Shown here: positions 18,545-27,022 of the stretch, in pieces | Numbering within the stretch: position 1 is the first letter of the stretch | How the letters are laid out: every line of letters begins with the position of its first letter | The notes under the pieces: generated by a model | What the model saw: the letters and a program-made list of their open reading frames with translations, nothing else | Database searches by the model: none | Told to the model about the DNA's origin: nothing | Position numbers and translations under genes: made by a program | From: Armatimonadota bacterium | GTDB lineage: Bacteria > Armatimonadota > UBA5829 > DTJY01 | NCBI GenBank assembly: GCA_023511795.1 | Contig: JAIMAU010000007.1 | Span: 62,001-126,000, forward strand | Direction of reading: 5' to 3' | Length of the DNA stretch: 64,000 bases

Positions 18545-19420
18545 ATGAGGTTGTTCAAAGGATTATTTCAAAAAGTTGACCAGCTGCTTTCTCGTGGCAG
18601 GCTGGTGGATGACGAGTTTTTTGATGAACTTGAGGAGGCGCTCATACAGGCCGACTTAAACGTCCACACCACAATGCGCATAGTTTCTGGTCTGAGGGAA
18701 GACGCTCGAAAGGAGCGAATCTCAGAACCCGAGCAGGTGCGCGAAAGGCTCAAGCAGCAGCTAGCCGAAATATTATGCCAAGGAGAGGGTCCTGCACTGC
18801 GTGGTTCTGATGGGCTTTCTACCTATCTTATAGTTGGCGTGAATGGCACGGGGAAGACGACTTCGATTGCAAAACTTGCGCACAGATTCAAATCGCAGGG
18901 GAAGCGGGTAATCCTAGCCGCGGCAGACACCTTCCGTGCGGCGGCAATTGATCAACTCGAGATATGGGCGAATCGAATTGGAGTTGATTTAATTAGACAG
19001 CGCGAAGGTGCTGACCCAGCAGCAGTAGTCTATGATGCTATCCAGGCGGCAAAGTCGCGGAAAGCTGATGTTCTGATTGCCGATACAGCAGGTCGTCTTC
19101 ACACAAGAAGCAATCTCATGGAAGAACTAAAAAAAATTAGTCGAGTGATTGAACGTGAGTTGGGCCGCCCTGCCGATGAAACACTGCTGGTGCTTGATGC
19201 TACCACCGGTCAGAACGCAATCAGCCAGGCTAGAGAGTTCCTAAGCGCCGTTAATGTTACTGGAATTGTGCTGGCAAAGCTTGATGGTACTGCAAAAGGC
19301 GGAATAGTTGTAACAATAAAGGACGAATTGGGTATACCTATCAAGCTTGTTGGCACCGGAGAGAAACTTGAAGACTTGGAAGAGTTCAACTGCAATGACT
19401 TCGTGGAGTCTCTTTTATAG
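18545..19420 (+). CDS. ftsY: Signal recognition particle receptor FtsY
   Basis: 291 residues from the ATG at 18545. This is the SRP GTPase partner of Ffh. It has the short form: an N domain (VDQLLSRGRLVDDEFFDELEEALIQADLN) and G domain (GVNGTGKTTSIAKLA, DTFRAAAIDQL, DTAGRLHTRSNLMEEL, AKLDGTAKGG, GTGEKLEDLEEF) without the long acidic A domain of E. coli. The RBS is weak. Confidence 0.96.
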   Translation: MRLFKGLFQKVDQLLSRGRLVDDEFFDELEEALIQADLNVHTTMRIVSGLREDARKERISEPEQVRERLKQQLAEILCQGEGPALRGSDGLSTYLIVGVNGTGKTTSIAKLAHRFKSQGKRVILAAADTFRAAAIDQLEIWANRIGVDLIRQREGADPAAVVYDAIQAAKSRKADVLIADTAGRLHTRSNLMEELKKISRVIERELGRPADETLLVLDATTGQNAISQAREFLSAVNVTGIVLAKLDGTAKGGIVVTIKDELGIPIKLVGTGEKLEDLEEFNCNDFVESLL

Positions 19421-19516
19421 AAGTTAATTTCCTTTCAACTTAGTCATTTTAAAAGGCGTCGAAAGCGTAGTCGCGAATAAGTACATATTTTGCATATAAT
19501 TTAGCTAAAATTGGCG

Positions 19517-19561
19517 AAAAGCCCTCGGAGAATTCGGAACTAGCCGGGGGCTTTTGATTTT
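19517..19561 (+). terminator. Terminator after ftsY
   Basis: AAAAGCCCTCGG (19517-19528) pairs with CCGGGGGCTTTT (19544-19555), a 12-bp stem with one G-U pair and a 15-nt loop; the T-rich end is TTTTGATTTT. It separates ftsY from the ABC transporter genes. Confidence 0.8.
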
Positions 19562-19796
19562 AATACATCAGAGTAGCTATGAGTATTATTGCTGTCTGCT
19601 ACAATTTTTAGATGTTGAACTGCTGGTCCTATTGGATTTTAACAGGAAATTGCAAGTTTTGATTGATATTTGGATTGGTGATTAATGAATTAGGGAATGG
19701 TAGCAATATCGTTTGAGTCCGCACGAGGCTACCCATAAAGTTGGCTAGTTGAAAGGAATGTATCATTTATACGCTCAAACCAGGGGAGATGTTCTA
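19562..19796. other. Intergenic region before the ABC transporter, no gene seen
   Basis: AT-rich with no convincing coding sequence. A weak promoter-like pair, TTGAAC (19615) and TTTAAC (19638), lies 17 bp apart. No known riboswitch recognised. Confidence 0.4.
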
Positions 19797-21518
19797 ATGA
19801 ACCGTCAGCCTCGAATTTTTGGTCTTGTATGGCCGCCAAGCAGATTGGCTACGTGGGCGGATGTTATTATTATAGTTGGAATCGGTGTTTTAATTTATAT
19901 AGGAGTTGAGTTAGCAAGGGGTGCGCCTAAAGTAATTAGCGGACCTAAGATATCCCTTGAACCGTCTGCATTGGCGCTATACGCTGTGTTGTCTACCGCA
20001 AGAATGGCTGCCGCATATATACTGTCTATGTTATTCACGATTGTGTATGGATATATCGCTGCTAGAAACCGAAGTGCCGAATGGATAATGATACCGCTTC
20101 TCGATGTCTTTCAAAGTGTGCCAATACTTTCTTTTCTTCCGGTCGTTCTACTTAGTCTTTCCGCGATAATGCCAGAAAAGATAGCTGCTGGGTTGGCATC
20201 TATCGTGCTAATATTCACCAGCCAAGTTTGGAACCTAACATTCGCTTGGTATCAATCGCTTACGACAATTCCAAACGAGCTTTGTGAGGTCAGTGCAATC
20301 TTTCGATTTAACACCTGGTTTCGCCTTAAGGTGCTAGAGCTTCCGTTTGCCGCTATTAGCCTAATTTGGAATAGTATGATGAGCTGGGCAGGCGGTTGGT
20401 TTTTCTTAATGGCAGCGGAGATTTTCACGGTTGGCAACCGCGATTTCCGGCTGCCTGGGCTAGGTAGTTACCTACAGACCGCCGCAAACGAAGGCGACGT
20501 GCGCTCTATTTTACTGGGAATCCTGACCTTAGTATTGGTTATAGTCGCTTTGGATCAGCTTGTTTGGCGTCCTCTCTTGGTTTGGGCTAAACGTTTCAGA
20601 TTGGAAATGGTTACCGGCGCTCCTGAGCCTCATTCTTGGTTTTACGATGTTTTACATAGTTCATTACTTGTTAAGTGGTTCAGTAGTAGCATATTGCAGC
20701 CACTTGGGGAAAAATTTGATACTTGGTCATTGCGGCACTTCCCGGCCGATGTCAAAAAAGCTGAAAGTCATCGAAAGCCTTCCACGGCTATTGCTGTGTT
20801 TGCAATTTTAATAGGGGGGCTTGCGTATGGTGCATATCGTGCATCGGAAATGCTTGTCGAATTATCATTGGCAGAATGGTTGGATATAGGCATTGGTGTG
20901 CTTGCAACGTTGGCACGCGTAGCAATTTCGCTCGTTGTGGCTCTTGCATGGACAATACCCGTGGGAACCATTTTGGGAACTAACCGAAAGCTGGCAACTT
21001 GGATTCAGCCAGTGGTTCAGGTGATGGCGTCAATTCCTGCTACTGCTTTCTTCCCAATTCTAGTTATGTTTCTAATCGGTCTGAAAGGTGGGATTAATTT
21101 TGTGGCGGTTCTCCTGATGCTAATGGGCACCCAGTGGTATCTTCTTTTTAATGTGATTGCTGGAGCAAGCGAGATTCCGCAGGACCTTAAGTATACATCA
21201 ATTCTATTGGGGTTGAACAAATGGGAGCAGTGGCGAACACTTACTCTTCCTGCATTGTTTCCATATATTATTACAGGCGCAATAACAGCAAGTGGCGGAG
21301 CATGGAATGCCAGCATTGTTGCCGAATACGTTGAGTTCGGCAAGAAAACCATTTTTACAACCGGCATCGGCTCCACTATTGCGCGTGCGACTGCCACAGG
21401 TAACTTCCCGCTTCTGCTAGCATCTACAATCAGCATGATTTTGGCAGTTGTGCTTATCAACCGGTTGTTTTGGCGGCGCCTTTATCGGATAGCCGCAGAT
21501 AGGTATAAATTGGAGTAA
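19797..21518 (+). CDS. ABC transporter permease with two fused permease domains (NitT/TauT-like)
   Basis: 573 residues from the ATG at 19797, which follows GGGGAG at a good distance. Two BPD_transp_1-type halves are fused: the first has its EAA-like loop near ELCEVSAIFRFNTWFRLKVLELP, the second near EIPQDLKYTSILLGLNKWEQWRTLTLPALFPYI. About twelve membrane helices in all. Such fused permeases occur with nitrate/sulfonate-type ATPases, but the substrate is unknown. No substrate-binding protein gene is adjacent. Confidence 0.9.
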   Translation: MNRQPRIFGLVWPPSRLATWADVIIIVGIGVLIYIGVELARGAPKVISGPKISLEPSALALYAVLSTARMAAAYILSMLFTIVYGYIAARNRSAEWIMIPLLDVFQSVPILSFLPVVLLSLSAIMPEKIAAGLASIVLIFTSQVWNLTFAWYQSLTTIPNELCEVSAIFRFNTWFRLKVLELPFAAISLIWNSMMSWAGGWFFLMAAEIFTVGNRDFRLPGLGSYLQTAANEGDVRSILLGILTLVLVIVALDQLVWRPLLVWAKRFRLEMVTGAPEPHSWFYDVLHSSLLVKWFSSSILQPLGEKFDTWSLRHFPADVKKAESHRKPSTAIAVFAILIGGLAYGAYRASEMLVELSLAEWLDIGIGVLATLARVAISLVVALAWTIPVGTILGTNRKLATWIQPVVQVMASIPATAFFPILVMFLIGLKGGINFVAVLLMLMGTQWYLLFNVIAGASEIPQDLKYTSILLGLNKWEQWRTLTLPALFPYIITGAITASGGAWNASIVAEYVEFGKKTIFTTGIGSTIARATATGNFPLLLASTISMILAVVLINRLFWRRLYRIAADRYKLE

Positions 21519-21522
21519 ACCT

Positions 21523-22833
21523 ATGGCAGTTGAAGCGTTGGTCAAGCTTGATAGGGTGACTCAGAAATATTTTACGGGCAAAAAAGAGTTCATCGCTATT
21601 CGCGATGTAAGCCTTACTGTATACGATGGCGAATTTGTCGTGCTAGTTGGACCCTCAGGTTGTGGAAAGAGCACTTTGTTGAGGATTGTTACTGGTTTGC
21701 AGAAACCAAGTGAAGGAGAAGTTTTTTATCGTGGACAACTTGTCGTGGGTGTAAACCCTCATGCAACGATTGTCTTTCAAACATTTGCACTTTTTCCATG
21801 GTTGACTGTCCAGCAAAATGTGGAGGTTGTTCTTAAAGCTCGTGGTGTTCCAGGTCCTGATCGCATTCACAAAACCATCGAACTCCTTGACCGTGTAGGA
21901 CTAGATGGTTTTGAAACGGCGTATCCACGTGAGCTTTCAGGAGGTATGCGCCAAAAAGTTGGATTTGCACGGGCAATGGCGGTGGAGCCAGAATTATTAT
22001 GTCTAGACGAACCCTTCTCAGCGCTGGATGTGCTGAGTGCCGAATCATTGCGCGGCGAGCTTCTTGAGCTTTGGTTGAGTGGAGGCATTCCTACGAAGGC
22101 GATACTGATGGTTACGCATAATATAGAAGAAGCCGTTTTTCTGGCAGATAGGATTGTTGTGATGGAAAAGGATCCTGGTAGAATAGTGGCGGATGTAGTC
22201 GTGGATTTACCGCAGCCTCGCCAACGTAAATCTCCAAATTTCGCGAACTTAGTAGACCATGTCTATTCAATACTTGCAGGTCAGACGCGGCCAGAACATA
22301 TCGAGCTTGGCACGGCGCCTGGAGAGCCAGGGCACACTCGAGCTTTGCCCAACATAGCGATAGCCGACCTAGCAGGCGTGCTTGAGCGGCTAATAGAAAT
22401 GCCCAATCATACTGCTGATATATTTAGGCTTGCGGAGGAACTGCGAGTTGATTCGGATCGTTTGCTAAGGGTTACCGATGCGGCGGAGCTCCTAGGGTTT
22501 GCAACTCTTTCTCAAGGCGATATCACTTTAACCCCACTGGGCGAGGCATTTGCCGAAGCCCGAATCAACACCCGAAAAGAGATATTTGCAACGCGAATAC
22601 GTAGGTTACCGTTGTTTCAATGGCTGCTTAGAATGCTTGATGCAGCAGATAAACACCAAATTGAGCGGGACGTTGCAATTGCAGCGCTTGAATTGGAATT
22701 TCCGCCGCGGGAAGCTAAGCGTCAGCTTGATTTGATCATCGAATGGGGTCGATATGCTGAGTTGTTGGAATATGACCATGTGAGCGGCTTGATATTCCTT
22801 AGCGCCAGTAGTGTCGTTGCAGCACAGGCTTAG
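21523..22833 (+). CDS. ABC transporter ATP-binding protein with AAA-associated C-terminal domain
   Basis: 436 residues. It starts 4 nt after the permease stop with GGAG overlapping that stop. Walker A GPSGCGKST, Q-loop QTFALFPW, signature LSGGMRQKVGFARAMA, Walker B LLCLDEPFSALD and switch His in THNIEEAV are all intact. After about residue 280 comes an extra winged-helix-like AAA-associated domain (LERLIEMPNHTADIFRLAEEL), typical of the ATPases that pair with fused NitT/TauT-like permeases and perhaps regulatory. Confidence 0.93.
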   Translation: MAVEALVKLDRVTQKYFTGKKEFIAIRDVSLTVYDGEFVVLVGPSGCGKSTLLRIVTGLQKPSEGEVFYRGQLVVGVNPHATIVFQTFALFPWLTVQQNVEVVLKARGVPGPDRIHKTIELLDRVGLDGFETAYPRELSGGMRQKVGFARAMAVEPELLCLDEPFSALDVLSAESLRGELLELWLSGGIPTKAILMVTHNIEEAVFLADRIVVMEKDPGRIVADVVVDLPQPRQRKSPNFANLVDHVYSILAGQTRPEHIELGTAPGEPGHTRALPNIAIADLAGVLERLIEMPNHTADIFRLAEELRVDSDRLLRVTDAAELLGFATLSQGDITLTPLGEAFAEARINTRKEIFATRIRRLPLFQWLLRMLDAADKHQIERDVAIAALELEFPPREAKRQLDLIIEWGRYAELLEYDHVSGLIFLSASSVVAAQA

Positions 22834-22876
22834 TCATGAAGGAAGAAGTTTTTACAATTTAAAAAGAAGTTTAAAA

Positions 22877-23317
22877 ATGAAAAAAGTTCTTTTCATTTGT
22901 ATTCACAATTCAGAGCGAAGTCAGATGGCTGAGGCTTTCGCAAAGAAATTTGGCAAGGGCAAAATCATTGCCGAGTCAGCCGGGACATCGCCCGCAAAAA
23001 CTATTAATCCCTCGGTTGTTCAAGTGATGGAAGAGATAGGCTATGATATGAGTGGCCACTATCCAAAGGTTTTGACGCCAGACATGATCAAGAGTGCGGA
23101 TAGGGTAATTACAATGGGCTGTGGGGTGAATATGGATGACTCAGGCCGCAATGGTGCTGTGTGCCCGGTTGTATTTGTCGAATCTGAAGATTGGGGCATT
23201 AAAGACCCAGAAGGTCAGCCTGTTGAGAAAGTCCGCGAGATTCGAGACCAGATTAAAGCGAAGGTAAAAAAGCTAGTTGAAGAGTTGACGGGAATTAGTA
23301 CCAATAATGAAGCATAA
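22877..23317 (+). CDS. arsC: Arsenate reductase-like protein (low-molecular-weight phosphatase fold)
   Basis: 146 residues from the ATG at 22877. The P-loop VLFICIHNSERSQMAEAF gives the nucleophilic Cys and Arg of thioredoxin-linked ArsC. Further cysteines occur in ITMGCGV and AVCPVVF, with DWGIKDPEGQP near the end, as in arsenate reductases. The two later cysteines are separated by a longer than usual insert (NMDDSGRNGA). It follows the ABC transporter by 43 nt and may share its transcript. No ars regulator or efflux gene is near, so arsenate as substrate is likely but not certain. Confidence 0.85.
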   Translation: MKKVLFICIHNSERSQMAEAFAKKFGKGKIIAESAGTSPAKTINPSVVQVMEEIGYDMSGHYPKVLTPDMIKSADRVITMGCGVNMDDSGRNGAVCPVVFVESEDWGIKDPEGQPVEKVREIRDQIKAKVKKLVEELTGISTNNEA

Positions 23318-23370
23318 AAAGATTTGTAGCCTCTGCCTGGTATCATTTTTTAAAGAAGATTCTATTTTTA

Positions 23371-23409
23371 CTTTTCTTAAGAAAAGATGTCATCAAATTG
23401 ACATCTTTT
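23371..23409. terminator. Overlapping hairpins after the arsC-like gene
   Basis: AAAAGATGTCA (23382-23392) pairs with TGACATCTTTT (23399-23409), a perfect 11-bp bidirectional stem. A 16-bp palindrome, CTTTTCTTAAGAAAAG (23371-23386), shares its last bases and would compete with it. Confidence 0.7.
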
Positions 23410-23426
23410 GGCGCTAGGGTTAGAAT
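23398..23426 (+). promoter_or_regulatory. Promoter of the SDR pair
   Basis: TTGACA (23398-23403), 17-bp spacer, TAGAAT (23421-23426). The -35 box lies in the right arm of the preceding terminator stem. The first 14 bp (ATTGACATCTTTTG) are identical to those of the phosphate-operon promoter at 25531. Confidence 0.7.
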
Positions 23427-23522
23427 TGGCTAGAGCCAGGGTGACCGATTAGAACATTTAGTTCTAGACCAATCATCCCGACAATTACTTTGTAGGACCA
23501 TATTAGTCATCGGAGGCACTGC

Positions 23523-24497
23523 ATGAGGGTACTCATCACTGGAATTACAGGAATGGCAGGCAGCCATTTGGCAGACTATCTGCTTTCACTGCCTGAAAAA
23601 ATAGAAGTATATGGTACTTTTCGCTGGCGTAGTCGCATGGAAAACGTTGCTCATCTCGAAGGCAAAATAAATCTCATCCAATGTGAGCTGACAGATTTTA
23701 GCAATACTGTCAGAGCGTTAGAAATCTCCAAACCTGATTTCATATTCCACCTTGCCGCTCAGAGCTATGTTCTTGCCAGTTGGAGTTCGCCGACTGCTAC
23801 CATGCTAGAAAATCCCAGGATGCAAATAAACTTATTCGAGGCAATGTTGCTCCTGGGCATAGATTGTCCGATTCAGGTTGCCTTAAGTTCGGAAGAATAC
23901 GGTATGGTTTATCCTAATGAACTGCCAATTAACGAGGATAACCCCCTAAGGCCGTTGAGCCCTTATGCCGTTAGCAAGGTAACGCAAGATATGATGGCAT
24001 ATCAGTATTATAAAAGCCATGGGTTGAAGACAATTCGCACGCGCGCATTCAACCATGAAGGTCCTCGCCGTGGCGATGTTTTCGTAACGAGCAACTTTGC
24101 CAAACAAATTGCACTGATAGAGGCTGGGAAGCAGGAGCCCGTGATTTACGTTGGCAACCTAAAAGCCAAGCGAGATTGGAGCGACGTCCGAGACGTGGTT
24201 CGTGCCTATTGGCTTGCGGTTAACAAATGTATTCCTGGCGAGGTCTATGTAATAGCATCGGGCAAGTGCTACAGCGTTGAAGAAATGCTAAATATGTTGC
24301 TTGATATGTCGACAGTCAAGGTTGAAATACGAGAAGATCCCGCCAGAATGCGGCCTTCAGATGTCATGGTACTTCAAGGTGATGCCTCCAAATTCAAAGC
24401 TCAAACAGGATGGGAGCCAGCGATTCCACTGGAGCAAACACTAGCTGACCTGCTGAACCACTGGAGGGAGGAGGTTCAGCGACAAAATGTCCCATGA
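23523..24497 (+). CDS. NAD(P)-dependent sugar dehydratase/epimerase, GDP-mannose 4,6-dehydratase-like
   Basis: 324 residues. An extended SDR with the N-terminal nucleotide-binding GITGMAGSHLADYLL, catalytic SSEEYG and YAVSK, and substrate-binding RTRAFNHEGPRRGDVFVTSNFAKQI. The sequence is closest in pattern to the GDP-mannose 4,6-dehydratase/RMD group. RBS GGAGG lies 9 nt upstream. It overlaps the next SDR gene by 11 nt. Together they could convert an NDP-hexose to a 6-deoxysugar such as GDP-rhamnose; which enzyme does which step is inference. Confidence 0.85.
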   Translation: MRVLITGITGMAGSHLADYLLSLPEKIEVYGTFRWRSRMENVAHLEGKINLIQCELTDFSNTVRALEISKPDFIFHLAAQSYVLASWSSPTATMLENPRMQINLFEAMLLLGIDCPIQVALSSEEYGMVYPNELPINEDNPLRPLSPYAVSKVTQDMMAYQYYKSHGLKTIRTRAFNHEGPRRGDVFVTSNFAKQIALIEAGKQEPVIYVGNLKAKRDWSDVRDVVRAYWLAVNKCIPGEVYVIASGKCYSVEEMLNMLLDMSTVKVEIREDPARMRPSDVMVLQGDASKFKAQTGWEPAIPLEQTLADLLNHWREEVQRQNVP

Positions 24498-25446
24498 GAC
24501 GACGCTGATAACCGGAGTTGGCGGTTTCGTCGGGCGACATCTTGCCGAGCTATTAGTTAAATCAGGCGCGTTTGTATATGGAACAATACTTTCGCCTGAG
24601 GAAGTATCCCCAGACAATCCAATTCCCGGCGTCGAGCTGATGGTTTGCCATCTAGAAAACCAGTCCAATGTCGAGGAAGTAGTAAATAGCGTACGGCCTT
24701 CGGTTGTGTATCATCTGGCGGCCCAAAGCTCGGTTTCACGCTCACTAAGCGATCCTATTGGGACCTTCAAGACGAACGTGATGGGAACACTTCATTTGTT
24801 GGAATCACTAAGGAGCCTGCCGAACTTGAGAGTATTGGTGCTAATAAGTTCAGCCGAAGTGTATGGCGTAGTTTCCGAAGCTGACCTCCCCATTACCGAA
24901 AGGACATCCCTTGACCCTGTTAATCCATATGCATGCAGTAAGGCTTGTGCAGACCTGCTTGGAGTTCAATATTTCCGCATATTCCAAGTCCCGGTAATTA
25001 GGTTGCGGCCGTTCAACCATATTGGGCCTGGGCAATCGGACGCTTTTGTGGCATCAAACTTTGCACGTCAAATCGCTGAAATTGAAGCTGGAATTCGCCC
25101 CCATAAGCTCATGGTTGGTAATCTTGATGCAAAACGTGATTTTACCGATGTTAGGGATATCGTTCGTGCATATGTGTTGGCAGCAGAGAGGTGTTCGCCT
25201 GGAGATGTATACAATATTTGCTCTGGCAAGGCAGTAAGCATACGTGAAGTATTAAACCAGCTTCTTACTTTGACATCTGTTCAGATTGAGGTTGTCCAGG
25301 AACCTGATCGCATGCGTCCATCGGATCTCCCAATACTTGTAGGTGATTACTCAAAGTTCCATGCAGAAACAGGTTGGACTCCCGAAATTTCACTCGGCCA
25401 GACACTCAAGGATCTTCTGAATTTCTGGCGTGTGAGGGTATCCTAG
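24487..25446 (+). CDS. NAD(P)-dependent sugar reductase/epimerase, GDP-6-deoxymannose reductase-like
   Basis: 319 residues and a diverged paralog of the preceding gene. GVGGFVGRHLAELL binds the cofactor; SSAEVYG and YACSK hold the catalytic Ser/Tyr/Lys; KRDFTDVRDIVRAY and VYNICSGKAVSI match the RMD-like family. It is translationally coupled to the first SDR and is the last gene of the unit. Probably makes a deoxysugar for surface glycans. Confidence 0.85.
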   Translation: MSHETTLITGVGGFVGRHLAELLVKSGAFVYGTILSPEEVSPDNPIPGVELMVCHLENQSNVEEVVNSVRPSVVYHLAAQSSVSRSLSDPIGTFKTNVMGTLHLLESLRSLPNLRVLVLISSAEVYGVVSEADLPITERTSLDPVNPYACSKACADLLGVQYFRIFQVPVIRLRPFNHIGPGQSDAFVASNFARQIAEIEAGIRPHKLMVGNLDAKRDFTDVRDIVRAYVLAAERCSPGDVYNICSGKAVSIREVLNQLLTLTSVQIEVVQEPDRMRPSDLPILVGDYSKFHAETGWTPEISLGQTLKDLLNFWRVRVS

Positions 25447-25531
25447 ACAGAGTTTTCCGGCTTTTTAGAAAAGTATGTCGTTTTAGCAGTAAGACAGAGT
25501 TGAACCTTCGAGGCCGTTGATGGATAAGCAA

Positions 25532-25560
25532 TTGACATCTTTTGCCATCGCTGATATAAT
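25532..25560 (+). promoter_or_regulatory. Perfect-consensus sigma-70-type promoter
   Basis: TTGACA (25532-25537), exactly 17 bp, TATAAT (25555-25560). The start would be near 25567, about 180 nt before the first DUF47 gene, with a terminator in between. Confidence 0.85.
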
Positions 25561-25566
25561 AACTCG

Positions 25567-25670
25567 GTTCTCTTAACGCGGTGTGTTGGTGGTTTCAACA
25601 AGTGAGATATATTTGGAAAATCTTAATCTAAAAGGTCAGCAAAGAAGCAGTGCTGACCTTTTATTTTTTT
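25567..25670 (+). ncRNA. Candidate small RNA or terminated leader upstream of the phosphate operon
   Basis: The transcript from the consensus promoter would be about 104 nt and end at an intrinsic terminator (stem 25630-25641 with 25651-25662, 12 bp, then seven T at 25664-25670). It contains no start codon with an RBS. I found no clear antiterminator pairing, so a free small RNA is as likely as an attenuator for the genes that follow. Confidence 0.55.
25630..25670 (+). terminator. Strong intrinsic terminator before the DUF47-Pit operon
   Basis: AAAAGGTCAGCA and TGCTGACCTTTT form a perfect 12-bp stem around a 9-nt loop, followed by ATTTTTTT. The DUF47 gene begins 75 nt downstream. Confidence 0.9.
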
Positions 25671-25744
25671 ACAACCTATGCTGAACTACGGTCACTTTTT
25701 AAATACGGTGAACGATCGCTTCTTAGATCAGGAGGATTTATCGC

Positions 25745-26368
25745 ATGATACGTCTTTTACCTAAGCAGGAGTCATTCTACGATTTGCTAGAGAAACAGGT
25801 TCAGATGGTAAACGAAGCAGCCCATATTCTTGTCCAGCTGATGGCCGATTGCCGTGATGCCGAAGACATTGCCTTCAAGATAAGAGCAATGGAGCATGAC
25901 GCAGATGAGCTAACCCATGAGGTAATTCGGAAATTGAATACTACTTTTGTCACCCCGCTTGACCGCGAGGACATTCATGCCCTCACAAGCGCTCTCGATG
26001 ACATCATGGATTATATTGAGGCTGCAGCCGACCGAATAGTTTTATATGAAATCACTCAACCTACGGAGGCGGCGGCCAAGCTTTCGAAGATTCTTGCTGA
26101 AGCCACTGAACAAACCGTCCAAGCTGTTGGATGTCTTAGGGATATCAAACGCTCGGCGCCTGTGCGCGAAGCGTGCATTTTGATAAATCGTTTAGAAAAT
26201 CAAGGCGATCAAGTAAATCGGGTTGCGATTGCAAAGCTATTCCAAATGCATGACAAGCCAATCGAAGCTCTCAAATGGCGCGAAATCTATGATCATATTG
26301 AGACAGCAATTGATAAGTGCGAGGATGTTGCCGATATAATTGAGTCAACTTGTCTGAAAAATGCTTAA
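25745..26368 (+). CDS. DUF47 (PhoU-like) Pit accessory protein, first copy
   Basis: 207 residues, all helical, with the metal-binding PhoU-like motifs MEHDADELTHEV and DREDIHALTSALDDIMDYIEAAADR. DUF47 proteins accompany Pit phosphate transporters and tune their activity. GGAGGA stands 9 nt before the ATG. A second DUF47 gene follows after 15 nt. Confidence 0.93.
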   Translation: MIRLLPKQESFYDLLEKQVQMVNEAAHILVQLMADCRDAEDIAFKIRAMEHDADELTHEVIRKLNTTFVTPLDREDIHALTSALDDIMDYIEAAADRIVLYEITQPTEAAAKLSKILAEATEQTVQAVGCLRDIKRSAPVREACILINRLENQGDQVNRVAIAKLFQMHDKPIEALKWREIYDHIETAIDKCEDVADIIESTCLKNA

Positions 26369-26383
26369 CGCGGGAAGAAAAAA

Positions 26384-27022
26384 ATGAAACGTTTTCGCTT
26401 CATGCCTACGGAAGAAAACTTCTTTGAGCTTTTTGAAGAAATAGCCCAAGCCCTTGTCGAAGCTGCCAAGGTGCTCCACGAATTAATCGCTAATTACGAT
26501 GACATTGAGCATAAAACTCACTTACTTCGTGAGATGGAAAAGCGGATAGACCGAGCGACCGGCGGAATATGCGATCGATTGAATATTAGCTTCGTAACGC
26601 CAATTGACCGGGAAGATATACACAACCTTGCGGTTTCAATGGATGAGGTTCTTGATTATATAGAGGCATCTGCCGACCGCATGAAGCTTTATGGTGTTGA
26701 GGACCCTGCAGCGGAAGTGCCTGAGACGGCGGAGATATCTGCTATCCTTGTCCAGGCTACTGAGCAAATTCAAATTGGCATCAAGGCGCTTTCAAATCTT
26801 CGGCAGATTGACCAAGTACTGAATCCTTGCGTTAAAATAAACGAGCTGGAAAACGACGCGGATAAGTTGCTTAGGAAAGCACTGAACCGATTGTTTAAAG
26901 AAAAGACAAGGCCACTCGATATAGTCAAGTGGCAGGAGATTATCTACAGATTAGAGTTAGCCACAGATAAGTGTGAAGATGTGGCAAATGTTTTGGAAAG
27001 CATAGTGGTGAAAAATGCTTGA
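26384..27022 (+). CDS. DUF47 (PhoU-like) Pit accessory protein, second copy
   Basis: 212 residues and a paralog of the previous gene (MEKRIDRATGGI; PIDREDIHNLAVSMDEVLDYIEASADRMKLY; C-terminal DKCEDVANVLESIVVKNA shared by both). Two copies before a single transporter suggest a heteromeric regulator. Its stop overlaps the start of the permease gene by 8 nt. Confidence 0.93.
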   Translation: MKRFRFMPTEENFFELFEEIAQALVEAAKVLHELIANYDDIEHKTHLLREMEKRIDRATGGICDRLNISFVTPIDREDIHNLAVSMDEVLDYIEASADRMKLYGVEDPAAEVPETAEISAILVQATEQIQIGIKALSNLRQIDQVLNPCVKINELENDADKLLRKALNRLFKEKTRPLDIVKWQEIIYRLELATDKCEDVANVLESIVVKNA

